A DNA stretch of 43,192 bases from assembly GCA_902575965.1 (NCBI GenBank), contig CACGTM010000009.1:1-43192 (forward strand), written 5' to 3'. The position numbers were made by a program, and so were the translations under genes. The notes under the pieces are model-generated. The model ran no database searches and had not been told where the DNA came from. It was given only the letters and a program-made list of their open reading frames with translations. The DNA is from an uncultured Alphaproteobacteria bacterium (GTDB lineage: Bacteria; Pseudomonadota; Alphaproteobacteria; Rhodospirillales; Rhodospirillaceae). This document shows, one piece after another, positions 16,945 through 24,910 of the stretch. Position 1 is the first letter of the stretch. Each line of letters opens with the position of its first letter.

Positions 16945-18372
16945 ATGTCAAGGATACTATATATTTTGGGGATAATACTTATTTTTCTTTCAATGATGGA
17001 AATTTTTCCTTTTTTATCTGATTTAATTTCAGGTAGTGAAAATTGGATAGTGTTTCTTTTTAGTTCTATTTTTACATTTTTTATTGGCGTTTCTTTACTT
17101 TTATCCGGCTCAAACAAGGTTGAAAAACTAACATCACGTGATGCATTTTTCCTTACTGTATTAATATGGTTAGTACTTCCTATTATTGGGTCTATTCCAT
17201 TTCTTTTCAGTATCGATAACATTAATTTGGTTGACTCAATATTTGAGAGTATTTCGGGACTTACAACAACTGGTTTAACCATTATTCATGATCTTAACAA
17301 TGTTCAACCTGGTATTTTACTATGGAGGTCTCTATTACAATGGATTGGTGGTGTTGGGATCATTGTAATGAGTATAGCTATTTTTCCTTTACTGAGGTTA
17401 GGGGATATTAATTTTATGACAATTGAACCTTTGAAGGAAAATAATAAGGCTCTTCCAAGAACTTTTGAGTTAGCAATTGCAATAGCAGTAATTTATTTTT
17501 TTATTACAGTGTTTTGTTTATTTAGTTATAGCATTTTTGGAATGAGTTTATTTGACTCAATAAATTATGCAATGACTACAATTTCAACAGGTGGGTTTGC
17601 TCCACACAATACGCCCTTTGAGTTTTACGATTCTCTATACGTAAAGTTAATAGCTACCTTTTTTATGATAGTTGGTGCCATGCCTTTTACACTTTACATA
17701 AAGGCTATTAGAAAAAATATTTTTGTTATTTTTTCTAATAGCCAAGTAAGATTTTTTCTCTTTTTTTGCTTTATCATGGTTTTAATAATTACATTTTGGT
17801 TTTGGTTAACTACATCAAAAGACTTTTTTGAGGCTCTAATTTTTTCTATGTTTAATACAATTTCAATTATTACAACTACGGGCTTTAGTTCTTCTGACGC
17901 AAGTTATTGGGGAAGTGCATATGTATTTGTTCTAATCCTTGCCTTCTCAGGAGGTTGTTCGGGCTCAACTTCAGGTTCTATCAAAGTTTTTAGGTACCAA
18001 TTAGTTCTAAAGTTCTTAAAGACTCAGCTAGATAAGTTGCTCCACCCTCATGGTGTATTCGTAGTGAGGTATGAAAATAATGTAATTTCATCAAATATTA
18101 TATTTTCAGTGACTGCTTTCGTCACAATGTATCTCATTAGCTGGGCTTTATTATCTGCTTTAATTTCTTTAACAGGTTTTGATTTTCAAGTTTCAATGTC
18201 AACCGCGGCTGCCTCATTAACAAATGTTGGGCCAGCTGTTGGTATGAATGTCAATTATCAAGACTTTCCGTCTATAACTAAAATTTTAATATCATTAGGA
18301 ATGTTATTAGGCAGGCTTGAATTATTTGTATTTTTTGTAATCTTATTGCCAAGCTTTTGGAGAGATGCTTAA
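16945..18372 (+). CDS. trkH: Trk-type potassium uptake protein, membrane subunit
   Basis: 475 aa with about ten hydrophobic segments and the four short pore loops of the TrkH/KtrB fold. The selectivity-filter segments are ESISGLTTTGLTI, AMTTISTGGFAPHN, ISIITTTGFSSSD and ASLTNVGPAVGM. It transports K+ across the inner membrane, normally gated by the cytoplasmic NAD-binding TrkA, which is not in this window. The N-terminus begins with a long hydrophobic stretch. ATG at 16945 after TCAGGATATTCT. Standalone promoter in the gap to the divergent membrane gene; msrP follows 25 nt after the stop. Confidence 0.93.
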   Translation: MSRILYILGIILIFLSMMEIFPFLSDLISGSENWIVFLFSSIFTFFIGVSLLLSGSNKVEKLTSRDAFFLTVLIWLVLPIIGSIPFLFSIDNINLVDSIFESISGLTTTGLTIIHDLNNVQPGILLWRSLLQWIGGVGIIVMSIAIFPLLRLGDINFMTIEPLKENNKALPRTFELAIAIAVIYFFITVFCLFSYSIFGMSLFDSINYAMTTISTGGFAPHNTPFEFYDSLYVKLIATFFMIVGAMPFTLYIKAIRKNIFVIFSNSQVRFFLFFCFIMVLIITFWFWLTTSKDFFEALIFSMFNTISIITTTGFSSSDASYWGSAYVFVLILAFSGGCSGSTSGSIKVFRYQLVLKFLKTQLDKLLHPHGVFVVRYENNVISSNIIFSVTAFVTMYLISWALLSALISLTGFDFQVSMSTAAASLTNVGPAVGMNVNYQDFPSITKILISLGMLLGRLELFVFFVILLPSFWRDA

Positions 18373-18397
18373 GTATAATTAGATAAAGGATAAACCA

Positions 18398-19369
18398 ATG
18401 CTCTTGAGAAATGCAAAAGACAAAATTAATCATAGTGAAATAACACCAAAGGAGACATTTCTGAATAGAAGGAAGATTATTTTATCCTCGTCTTTTTTTC
18501 TTCCTGGTTACTTAAGCGGTAAGTTTTTGGGAAATAATGTTAATGCAGCAACTTCAAAAAATAATGAAAAAACTCTAAGATATTCTAAGGGGTATTCAAA
18601 GCTCAATAGTGATGACACTTTAAATTCAAAGATTGATATAACAACCTATAACAATTTTTATGAATTTGGGACATCAAAGAATGATCCTTCAGAAAAGTCT
18701 CAGGATTTTAAAGCTTTTCCCTGGACTGTTGATGTTGGGGGGTTGTGTCTTAATCCTAGAAAAATAGACCTCAGAGAATACATAAAAGATATCGATTTGG
18801 AAGAGAGGATTTATCGCTTAAGATGTGTAGAGGCATGGTCAATGGTAATACCATGGATAGGTATCCCATTATCAAAACTTCTGAAGCAATTTGAACCGGT
18901 GGGATCTGCAAAATATATACAATTTGAGACAGTTTATCGACCAAAAGAAATGCCAGGCCAGAGATCAAGAAGAATTCTTCCTTGGCCTTATATAGAGGGA
19001 TTAAGACTTGATGAGGCAATGAATGATTTAACTTTTTTAGCATTTGGACTTTATGGTGAATTATTGCCTAATCAAAATGGAGCTCCAATAAGATTAGTTA
19101 TTCCGTGGAAGTATGGTTTTAAGTCAATCAAGTCTATTGTTAAGATAACTTTTACTAAAGAGGAGCCTCTGAATACATGGAAAAGGATGGCACCAAGAGA
19201 ATATGGTTTTTTTGCAAACGTAAACCCAAATGTTGATCACCCACGTTGGTCACAAAGTCGAGAAAGAAGAATAGGAGAGTTTTTTAGAAGACCCACTCTC
19301 ATGTTTAATGGGTATGCAGAAGAGGTTGGTCATATGTACTCAGGTATGGATTTAAATAAATTTTATTAA
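18398..19369 (+). CDS. msrP: Periplasmic methionine sulfoxide reductase, molybdenum subunit
   Basis: The Mo-molybdopterin subunit of MsrPQ, which repairs methionine sulfoxide in periplasmic proteins. 323 aa. The N-terminus carries a twin-arginine motif (FLNRRKIILSSSFF) with hydrophobic core and a likely cleavage after NVNA, as required for Tat export. The Mo-ligand Cys is in RLRCVEAWSMVIPWIG, and the family segments FETVYRPKEMPGQ, PWPYIEGLRLDEAMNDL and IRLVIPWKYGFKSIKSI are present. Its partner msrQ is not adjacent here but lies at 21737, beyond a SUMF1-domain gene and an opposing MFS gene. Confidence 0.93.
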   Translation: MLLRNAKDKINHSEITPKETFLNRRKIILSSSFFLPGYLSGKFLGNNVNAATSKNNEKTLRYSKGYSKLNSDDTLNSKIDITTYNNFYEFGTSKNDPSEKSQDFKAFPWTVDVGGLCLNPRKIDLREYIKDIDLEERIYRLRCVEAWSMVIPWIGIPLSKLLKQFEPVGSAKYIQFETVYRPKEMPGQRSRRILPWPYIEGLRLDEAMNDLTFLAFGLYGELLPNQNGAPIRLVIPWKYGFKSIKSIVKITFTKEEPLNTWKRMAPREYGFFANVNPNVDHPRWSQSRERRIGEFFRRPTLMFNGYAEEVGHMYSGMDLNKFY

Positions 19370-19398
19370 TTTTTTGCAAATTTTGTTAGGAAGAATCA

Positions 19399-20358
19399 AT
19401 GTTACTAAAATTTAAATATAATTTTTTTATAATTACTCTATTTGTTTTTTTTATCTCGTTACAGAATGAAATATTGGGAGTTGAACTAAATAAGGGAGCA
19501 AATTTCAGAGACTGTGAAGATTGTCCGATGATGACTGTTATTGCGCCTGGAAGTTTTATTATGGGCTCTAATAAGACTGAACGAATGAGGGGTAATGAGA
19601 TTAGGCCAGAGGGACCAATAAGAAAAATGACTATTTCAAAATATTTTGCAGTTGGGACATTCGAAATAACAAACTTAGAATGGGGGTTGTTTATTGATGA
19701 TACAGGATATTCTCCCACTAATTCTTGTGAGGTTTGGGGAGCTAAAGGGTCAGTAGATGGCTATAATTGGAAAAACCCTGGCCTAGATAGCTTACCAAAA
19801 GATAATGAACCAGTTGTTTGTATTACATGGAAAGATGCAAAGGCTTACGTTTCTTGGCTTGCACAATTTACTGGGCATAAATATCGTTTGCTCACAGAAG
19901 CTGAATGGGAATATGTTGCTAAAGCAGGGTCAGATGAGATGTGGCCTTGGGGAGAAGATGTTAATGAAATTTGTAAATATGGTAATGTCTTTGATATAAC
20001 AGGAACTACAGAAAAAAGGTCTGCTACGAACGATAATGCTGCTGCAAAGTCAGTTGATTGTGATGATGGTTTCAAACATGTTGCATCTATCGGTAGTTTT
20101 TTGCCTAATGCATTTGGTTTATATGATACAATCGGCAACGTATGGGAATGGACAGAAGATTGTTCTGTAAAATTTTACGATGAAAGCATCACTGATGAAA
20201 CTGCATTTCAGGTTTCTGGAGAATGTAAAAAAAGGTCAGTAAGAAGTGGGAGTTGGCGTACTAGAATTTCTCGTCACAGAACATCTTTTAGAGGAAGAGA
20301 TCCTGAGGATATTGCATATCACCATTTTGGTCTTAGGGTAGCGAGAGATTTACAATAG
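19399..20358 (+). CDS. Secreted SUMF1/FGE-sulfatase-domain protein without the catalytic cysteines
   Basis: 319 aa with a hydrophobic N-terminal signal (FFIITLFVFFISLQ) and then the formylglycine-generating-enzyme fold: APGSFIMGSNKTE, FAVGTFEITNLEWGLFIDDT, PVVCITWKDAKAYVSWLAQF, YRLLTEAEWEYVAKAGS, GLYDTIGNVWEWTEDC and the end FRGRDPEDIAYHHFGLRVAR. At the place of the two copper-binding catalytic cysteines of true FGEs the sequence is SGSWRTRISRHRTSFRGR, with no Cys, so it should not make formylglycine. SUMF1 domains of this kind serve varied oxidative or binding roles. It lies 29 nt after msrP on the same strand, suggesting a shared transcript and an envelope role. Exact function unknown. Confidence 0.78.
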   Translation: MLLKFKYNFFIITLFVFFISLQNEILGVELNKGANFRDCEDCPMMTVIAPGSFIMGSNKTERMRGNEIRPEGPIRKMTISKYFAVGTFEITNLEWGLFIDDTGYSPTNSCEVWGAKGSVDGYNWKNPGLDSLPKDNEPVVCITWKDAKAYVSWLAQFTGHKYRLLTEAEWEYVAKAGSDEMWPWGEDVNEICKYGNVFDITGTTEKRSATNDNAAAKSVDCDDGFKHVASIGSFLPNAFGLYDTIGNVWEWTEDCSVKFYDESITDETAFQVSGECKKRSVRSGSWRTRISRHRTSFRGRDPEDIAYHHFGLRVARDLQ

Positions 20359-20376
20359 TTTTTGTAATTTTTTTTT
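20350..20376. terminator. A/T-rich hairpin with T-run between converging genes
   Basis: TTACAA at 20350-20355 pairs with TTGTAA at 20362-20367 across a 6-nt loop, followed by an unbroken run of Ts at 20368-20376. It overlaps the stop of the SUMF1 gene and lies before the converging MFS stop. The stem is weak but the T-run fits an intrinsic terminator for the plus strand. Confidence 0.4.
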
Positions 20377-20377
20377 A

Positions 20378-21667
20378 TCAGTTTTTTTGATTTGATGAAG
20401 TAAATCGAACATAAATTGCAAAGAGCAGCAAAAGAATATTGATTGCTCCAATTGTAAAGAATGTAGCGTTTGGAGAGATTGAGTCAAATATTCTTCCTCC
20501 TATAATTGAGCAAAAGATAATTCCAATTGCACCCATAATGTTAAACCCACCAATCACTGCTCCTCTTTCTTTTTTTGGAGCTTCTTGGCCTACAAGTGAT
20601 TGTGAGCCAAAAAAGATTGAAATTTGTCCAATTCCCAAGAGAATAATAAAGGGAAGCGCATTTTTCGAGGTTGGATCATCTACAAATCCTATGCAGATAT
20701 ACCCTATTGAAGCAAGAGAAATACATAAACATAAAAATGTGATGCGATTAATTTTATCAATAAAGAAAAGAATTATTCCAGTCCACACTAAAGCAGAGAT
20801 TTGAGTAAGGACAAAAGTTTTAGTGGATTTTGATTGGGCAACTTCTATCGGTAGTCCTTTTTCTATACCAATAGAGGTAGCCCATAATGTTAAAAAAGAA
20901 CCGAGGATGACCAAATCTCCTCTTGCGATAAAGGCAGAGCAATATGCTAGGGTGATTTTTCTATTTTTATAAAAATGTTTTATAGCACTTGATGATAATT
21001 CTTTTAAAGAAGGACTATCTTTGTCTTTGGTGGGCAGGCCACCTTTGAGTCCTGCCATGAGTACTAATGCTGATACAAAACATAATGAGGCAATGGCCCA
21101 ATGTGCTATTTGACCAGATTTAACACTATCAAAACCCAATAAAACAAGTTTTTCAGGTAATGTTCCAAAAACTATATTAATAACTACAATTCCAAGCCCA
21201 CATAATGCCCCTACAATTCCTACTAATTTTCCTCGGGAGCGTTCTTGAGGATAATCGGTTAAAACAGTAGCTAACATTCCAGCGGCTAGGGCAACTCCAA
21301 TAGCATAAATGACCCTATAAAAAATTAACTCATTGACACTTTCGGCTGTTGGGTAAAGTGCATATCCTAATCCCATAAATAGGAACCCAAGGACATAAAC
21401 AATTTTTCTACCCATTTTGTCAGCCGCAATCCCTATTGGGCCAAATAAGAGTAGAGTAGTTATTTCAGTCCAAAAAACTAAATTACCAGTAACAATACCT
21501 TGTTTTGTTTGAGGAACATTTAAAATTTCTGATAATACATACGGTGTTCCAACTCCAATAAACGTCAAAAGTCCGATGGTAAAGAATGAAGCGTATAATA
21601 GTGTAAAGGCATTATATGTGCTAATACCCTCTGATAAAATAATTGGACCTAATTTTGAAATTTTCAC
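20378..21667 (-). CDS. MFS transporter
   Basis: 429 aa, twelve predicted membrane segments. The major facilitator loop 2-3 motif is seen as FGPIGIAADKMGRKIVYVLG, with a second related motif in the C-terminal half near VGQEAPKKERGAVIGGFNIM. A longer cytoplasmic loop (GLPTKDKDSPSLKELSSSAI) separates the two halves, as usual. Substrate is unknown. The gene is inserted in opposite orientation between msrP/SUMF1 and msrQ, converging on SUMF1 and diverging from msrQ with starts about 70 nt apart. Confidence 0.85.
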   Translation of the reverse strand: MKISKLGPIILSEGISTYNAFTLLYASFFTIGLLTFIGVGTPYVLSEILNVPQTKQGIVTGNLVFWTEITTLLLFGPIGIAADKMGRKIVYVLGFLFMGLGYALYPTAESVNELIFYRVIYAIGVALAAGMLATVLTDYPQERSRGKLVGIVGALCGLGIVVINIVFGTLPEKLVLLGFDSVKSGQIAHWAIASLCFVSALVLMAGLKGGLPTKDKDSPSLKELSSSAIKHFYKNRKITLAYCSAFIARGDLVILGSFLTLWATSIGIEKGLPIEVAQSKSTKTFVLTQISALVWTGIILFFIDKINRITFLCLCISLASIGYICIGFVDDPTSKNALPFIILLGIGQISIFFGSQSLVGQEAPKKERGAVIGGFNIMGAIGIIFCSIIGGRIFDSISPNATFFTIGAINILLLLFAIYVRFTSSNQKN

Positions 21668-21736
21668 TTTATTAAGAACTCGGTTACTATTTTTACTGTT
21701 ATTTTACCAGGACTGTGAATTAAAAGAGATTTTTTT

Positions 21737-22348
21737 GTGATTAAAACCTTTAGTACAAAATCTAGCGGTAAAAGAGAAATTATAAGGACTTTTACATTTA
21801 TTCTATGTCTATTACCACTCATTAATTTGATAATACTATTATTATTTGATGGGCTAGGGGTAAACCCTATAGAATTTGTAATTAGAGATCTTGGTGATTG
21901 GGCTTTGAGATTTATAATTCTTGTTTTATTTATGGGCTTTCTTTTAAACATGCCAAAATTTAAAATTCTCTTTACCATAAGAAGAATGGTAGGCTTATTT
22001 TCTTTTTTTTATATTAGTCTGCACCTCTCTTCATATGTAATTTTAGATCAATTTTTTAATTTTGTAGTAATATGGGAGGACATCTTAAAGCGTAGGTATA
22101 TTACGTTAGGTTTTTTATCATTTGTTCTTCTTTTGCCATTGGCTTTAACGTCATCAGATCAAAGTATTAAAAGATTAGGTTACAAGACATGGAAGGTTCT
22201 TCATCGACTTATATACCCAGCTGCAATTTTGGCTGTTATTCATTACTTTATGATGATAAAGGCTAATTATACGGAACCACTAATATACGCTATTATTCTT
22301 TGTTTCCTTATTTTGAGCAGGATTTCAAAAAAGTTTTTTTACTCATAA
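21737..22348 (+). CDS. msrQ: Heme-binding membrane subunit of the MsrPQ methionine sulfoxide reductase
   Basis: 203 aa, six hydrophobic segments, ferric-reductase-like fold. The b-heme histidines are expected in YISLHLSSYVI, TWKVLHRLIYPAAI and VIHYFMMIKA. The segments RRMVGLFSFFY, YITLGFLSFVLLLPLALTSS and KRLGYKTWKVLHR are characteristic of MsrQ (YedZ). It passes electrons from quinones to MsrP. The start is GTG at 21737 with a weak GAGA upstream; no better ATG exists before the first membrane segment. Its separation from msrP by two genes is unusual. Confidence 0.9.
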   Translation: MIKTFSTKSSGKREIIRTFTFILCLLPLINLIILLLFDGLGVNPIEFVIRDLGDWALRFIILVLFMGFLLNMPKFKILFTIRRMVGLFSFFYISLHLSSYVILDQFFNFVVIWEDILKRRYITLGFLSFVLLLPLALTSSDQSIKRLGYKTWKVLHRLIYPAAILAVIHYFMMIKANYTEPLIYAIILCFLILSRISKKFFYS

Positions 22349-22391
22349 CTATTGTAAATTAAATTATTGGCTTTAAAAATAAGCTTCTTAT

Positions 22392-22808
22392 TTATTTTCT
22401 ATTATTAAACTTTATCCTGAGTAATTTAATTATATTTACTGATTCGCTTTTTTTATATTTCACGGGCTTCTCATAACCCCAAACTGGCAATGGCCATGCA
22501 GGGTCATTAACCTTTCTAGCAACTACATGAATATGAAGTTGACTTACAATATTTCCCAAAGAGCCAATATTTATTTTGTCCGCATGAAATTCATCAGAAA
22601 GAATCTTTGAAAGCTTTATAATTTCATCATTAAGGATATTATTATCTGTTTTTGAAAGCTGATATAGTTCGGTTAATCCTTCTTGCATTGGTACAAGGAT
22701 ACACCACAAAAATCGACTATCATTCATTAACAAAAGTTTACTAAGCCTAAGATTACATATTTCCATGCAATCTCTCTCTAATGTTTTATCTAAATGAAAT
22801 TTAGCCAA
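22392..22808 (-). CDS. HIT-family hydrolase
   Basis: 138 aa. The histidine-triad active site is seen as SQLHIHVVARKVND, and upstream is FLWCILVPMQEGLTELYQLS, both as in the alphaproteobacterial HIT proteins that hydrolyse nucleotide phosphoramidates or dinucleotides. The start overlaps the stop of the glycosyltransferase gene by 8 nt, so it is the third gene of the phosphoesterase-glycosyltransferase-HIT run and is translationally coupled to it. Its role with those two genes is unknown. Confidence 0.85.
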   Translation of the reverse strand: MAKFHLDKTLERDCMEICNLRLSKLLLMNDSRFLWCILVPMQEGLTELYQLSKTDNNILNDEIIKLSKILSDEFHADKINIGSLGNIVSQLHIHVVARKVNDPAWPLPVWGYEKPVKYKKSESVNIIKLLRIKFNNRK

Positions 22809-23835
22809 TTTTAAATTTTTGATTATTAAATTTAGTAATATTATTTATAAATTGTTTTGTGCTTTCATTCCATGAAAATTTAAGAGCATGCTGTCTGCAA
22901 GCTTCTGGATTTAATTCTAGTGATTTTTCTATTGCAAATGCTAGATTATTATCAAGATATCCAACCTTAGCATTTTTTATAATATCTAATGGACCTGGAA
23001 CTGGGTATGCAGCTACTGGTAAGCCTGATGCTAATGCTTCAAGAATAACGAGTCCAAAAGTATCTGTAAGGCTTGGAAAAACAAAAACATCAGCGGTTGA
23101 ATAGTGCATAGCAAGTTCCTCGCCATGTTTTGATCCAACAAAATAGGTATCTTTATATTTTGATTTTAATTCTTTCAATTGAGGGCCGTCTCCTACTACA
23201 AGTTTAGAGCCAGGTAATTCTAAATCAAGAAAAGACTCAATATTTTTTTCTATAGAAACTCGCCCAACATAAAGATGAATTGGGCGTTTTACTCCTAGAA
23301 TGTCTATTTTTTTATTTGATTTTTTTCTTGGGAAAAACAGTTCTGTATCAACCCCTCTTGTCCATCTATTTACTTTCCTTATATTATATTTATTAAGTTC
23401 ATCTTCAATTGATTGTGTTGCAACCATTATTCCTTGAGATTGGTAATGAAACCATCTAATTAATCTGTAACCAAATGATATTGGTATATTGAACCTAGAA
23501 TTAAGATACTCAGGAAATCTGGTATGGAAGGCAGTTGAGAAGGGTATATTGTTTTTGGTAAAATATCTTTTGGCGGTAATACCTAAGGGGCCTTCTGTAG
23601 CAATATGTACTGCATTGGGGCTGAACTCTTGGAAAATTTTTATAAACTTTTTTTTTGGAAATATTGATAGTCTTATTTCCGGGTATGTTGGACAAGGTAG
23701 GTTATAAAATAAGTCAGGTGTAATATAGCAAACCTCATGTCCTTCTTTTATTAAATTTTCTTTCAGATTATTTAGGGTTCTTACAACTCCGTTTATTTGA
23801 GGAAACCAAGCATCTGTAACTATTAGAATTCTCAT
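22801..23835 (-). CDS. agt: GT4-family glycosyltransferase, probable Agt of the PlcP-Agt lipid-remodelling pair
   Basis: 344 aa, GT-B fold. N-terminal MRILIVTDAWFPQINGVVRT and TPDLFYNLPCPTYPEIRLS, then FHTRFPEY, a linker RWTRGVDTELFFP, nucleotide-sugar domain HLYVGRVSIEKNIESFLDL, and the EX7E region PSLTDTFGLVILEALASGLP. Close relatives by motif are the glycosyltransferases next to PlcP in Alphaproteobacteria, which put glucose or glucuronate on diacylglycerol to make glycolipids that replace phospholipids under phosphate starvation. The start overlaps the phosphoesterase stop by 4 nt. The functional call rests on this pairing and on the Pho cluster nearby; a generic lipid or mannosyl transferase is the alternative. 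Confidence 0.75.
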   Translation of the reverse strand: MRILIVTDAWFPQINGVVRTLNNLKENLIKEGHEVCYITPDLFYNLPCPTYPEIRLSIFPKKKFIKIFQEFSPNAVHIATEGPLGITAKRYFTKNNIPFSTAFHTRFPEYLNSRFNIPISFGYRLIRWFHYQSQGIMVATQSIEDELNKYNIRKVNRWTRGVDTELFFPRKKSNKKIDILGVKRPIHLYVGRVSIEKNIESFLDLELPGSKLVVGDGPQLKELKSKYKDTYFVGSKHGEELAMHYSTADVFVFPSLTDTFGLVILEALASGLPVAAYPVPGPLDIIKNAKVGYLDNNLAFAIEKSLELNPEACRQHALKFSWNESTKQFINNITKFNNQKFKIG

Positions 23836-24617
23836 ACGTTCTTTTTAATATCGATGTATTCTAAAGGCGGCAAGCCTTGTATTTCAGTCCATCTAAGTAT
23901 TTCCATTTTACCATCGAAGTGTTCTACAAGAGCCGTGCAGCTTTCAACCCAATCTCCATCATTGCAATATATAAAGCCATCAATTTCTTTGATATTAGCA
24001 TGATGAATATGCCCACAAATTACGCCATCAGCACCTCTTTTTTGAGCCAAAGTAATAATTGCATCTTCATAGTTATTTATAAATTTGACAGCATTTTTTG
24101 CTCTATTCTTTAGATAAGCAGATAAAGACCAATAAGACAATCCCATCATAAGCCTTGCTCTATTTAACCAAGTATTCATGCTTAAAGCCAAGGTATATGC
24201 ATAATCACCTATAATTGCAATCCACCGAGCATAAATCATTACACCATCACATTCATCTCCGTGTATAACTAGAAATTTTTTACCATCGAGAGTTTTATGA
24301 ATCATATCTCTTCTAAATTTTACTTTGCCAAAATCATTTGAGACATAGTTTCTTGCGAACTCATCATGGTTTCCAGGAATGAAAAAAACTTTTGTGCCTT
24401 TTCTTGCTTTTCTTAATATTTTTTGGATAACATCATTGTGTTCTTGTGGCCACCACCATGATCTTTTAATTCTCCACCCATCAACTATATCTCCAACTAA
24501 ATAGAGAAATTCAGATTCAGTATTTTTCAAAAAGTCTAGAAGATAATTTACCTTACAGCCAGGTGTCCCTAGATGAATATCTGAGATAAAAATTGATCTA
24601 TACCTAAGTTCTTTCAG
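23832..24617 (-). CDS. plcP: Calcineurin-like metallophosphoesterase, probable PlcP phospholipase C; no standard start codon
   Basis: About 261 aa. Metal-binding motifs in order: SDIHLG (Asp13, His15), GDIVDGW, GNHDEF, VIHGDECDG and GHIHHANI, as in the LpxH/PlcP-type phosphoesterases. PlcP cleaves phospholipids to diacylglycerol, which the adjacent glycosyltransferase then glycosylates. The first standard start codon in frame is a TTG at 24530, but that would delete the first metal motif (SDIHLG), which is encoded just upstream in the same open frame. Upstream, an AAGGAG at 24624-24629 is followed 6 nt later by CTG at 24617; ATC at 24620 is the other option. I take CTG as the start. LpxH in lipid A synthesis is the alternative function. 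Confidence 0.72.
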   Translation of the reverse strand: MKELRYRSIFISDIHLGTPGCKVNYLLDFLKNTESEFLYLVGDIVDGWRIKRSWWWPQEHNDVIQKILRKARKGTKVFFIPGNHDEFARNYVSNDFGKVKFRRDMIHKTLDGKKFLVIHGDECDGVMIYARWIAIIGDYAYTLALSMNTWLNRARLMMGLSYWSLSAYLKNRAKNAVKFINNYEDAIITLAQKRGADGVICGHIHHANIKEIDGFIYCNDGDWVESCTALVEHFDGKMEILRWTEIQGLPPLEYIDIKKNV

Positions 24618-24910
24618 GATAGACTCCTTTTAGAGAGTTAAATTAATTAAAGGTATATATATAATTATATAAAAATAGGTAACCTGCAGTATAAAATTTT
24701 AATAAAGTTGTCACATCGTTAAACTGCCTTTATAAAAAAAAGGTGGAGTAAACCTTTTTTTGCTTTTTTTTTAATTTTTTTCGATTTTTTGAAGGTGAAT
24801 TGGGTTTTTTAGTTAATTATTTTTAAAACACAGCTTAAAAACTGGCTTATAACCAATCAATCTGCTATCTGTTATTTTATTTAATGATTCACGTTTTTTC
24901 GGTCTTTTAA
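24618..24910. other. 293-nt intergenic region between plcP and tkt
   Basis: The region is strongly A+T-rich and holds the two divergent promoters. For plcP (minus strand) a GTGACA at 24709-24714 and TATACT at 24688-24693 could form a -35/-10 pair with a short 15-nt spacer. A 10-bp perfect hairpin lies at 24735-24761. No clear phased Pho-box repeat was found; a lone TGTCAC (plus-strand reading of 24709-24714) is the only related element. No convincing ribosome-binding site precedes tkt. Confidence 0.4.
24735..24761. terminator. A-tract/T-tract hairpin between plcP and tkt promoters
   Basis: AAAAAAAGGT at 24735-24744 pairs perfectly with ACCTTTTTTT at 24752-24761 across the 7-nt loop GGAGTAA, giving an intrinsic-terminator shape in both directions. 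It sits between two divergent genes, where no gene end needs terminating, so it may insulate the promoters, act on a leader RNA or mark an unseen small transcript. Confidence 0.4.

Noticed and set aside
19399-20358. True formylglycine-generating enzyme (sulfatase maturase)
   Set aside because: The catalytic cysteine pair is missing (SGSWRTRISRHRTSFRGR in that place) and no sulfatase gene is nearby; only the SUMF1 fold is supported.
24709-24714. TGTCAC as a Pho box for plcP
   Set aside because: Only one half-site; no second element at 11-nt spacing could be found on either strand, and in the minus reading it fits better as a -35 box.
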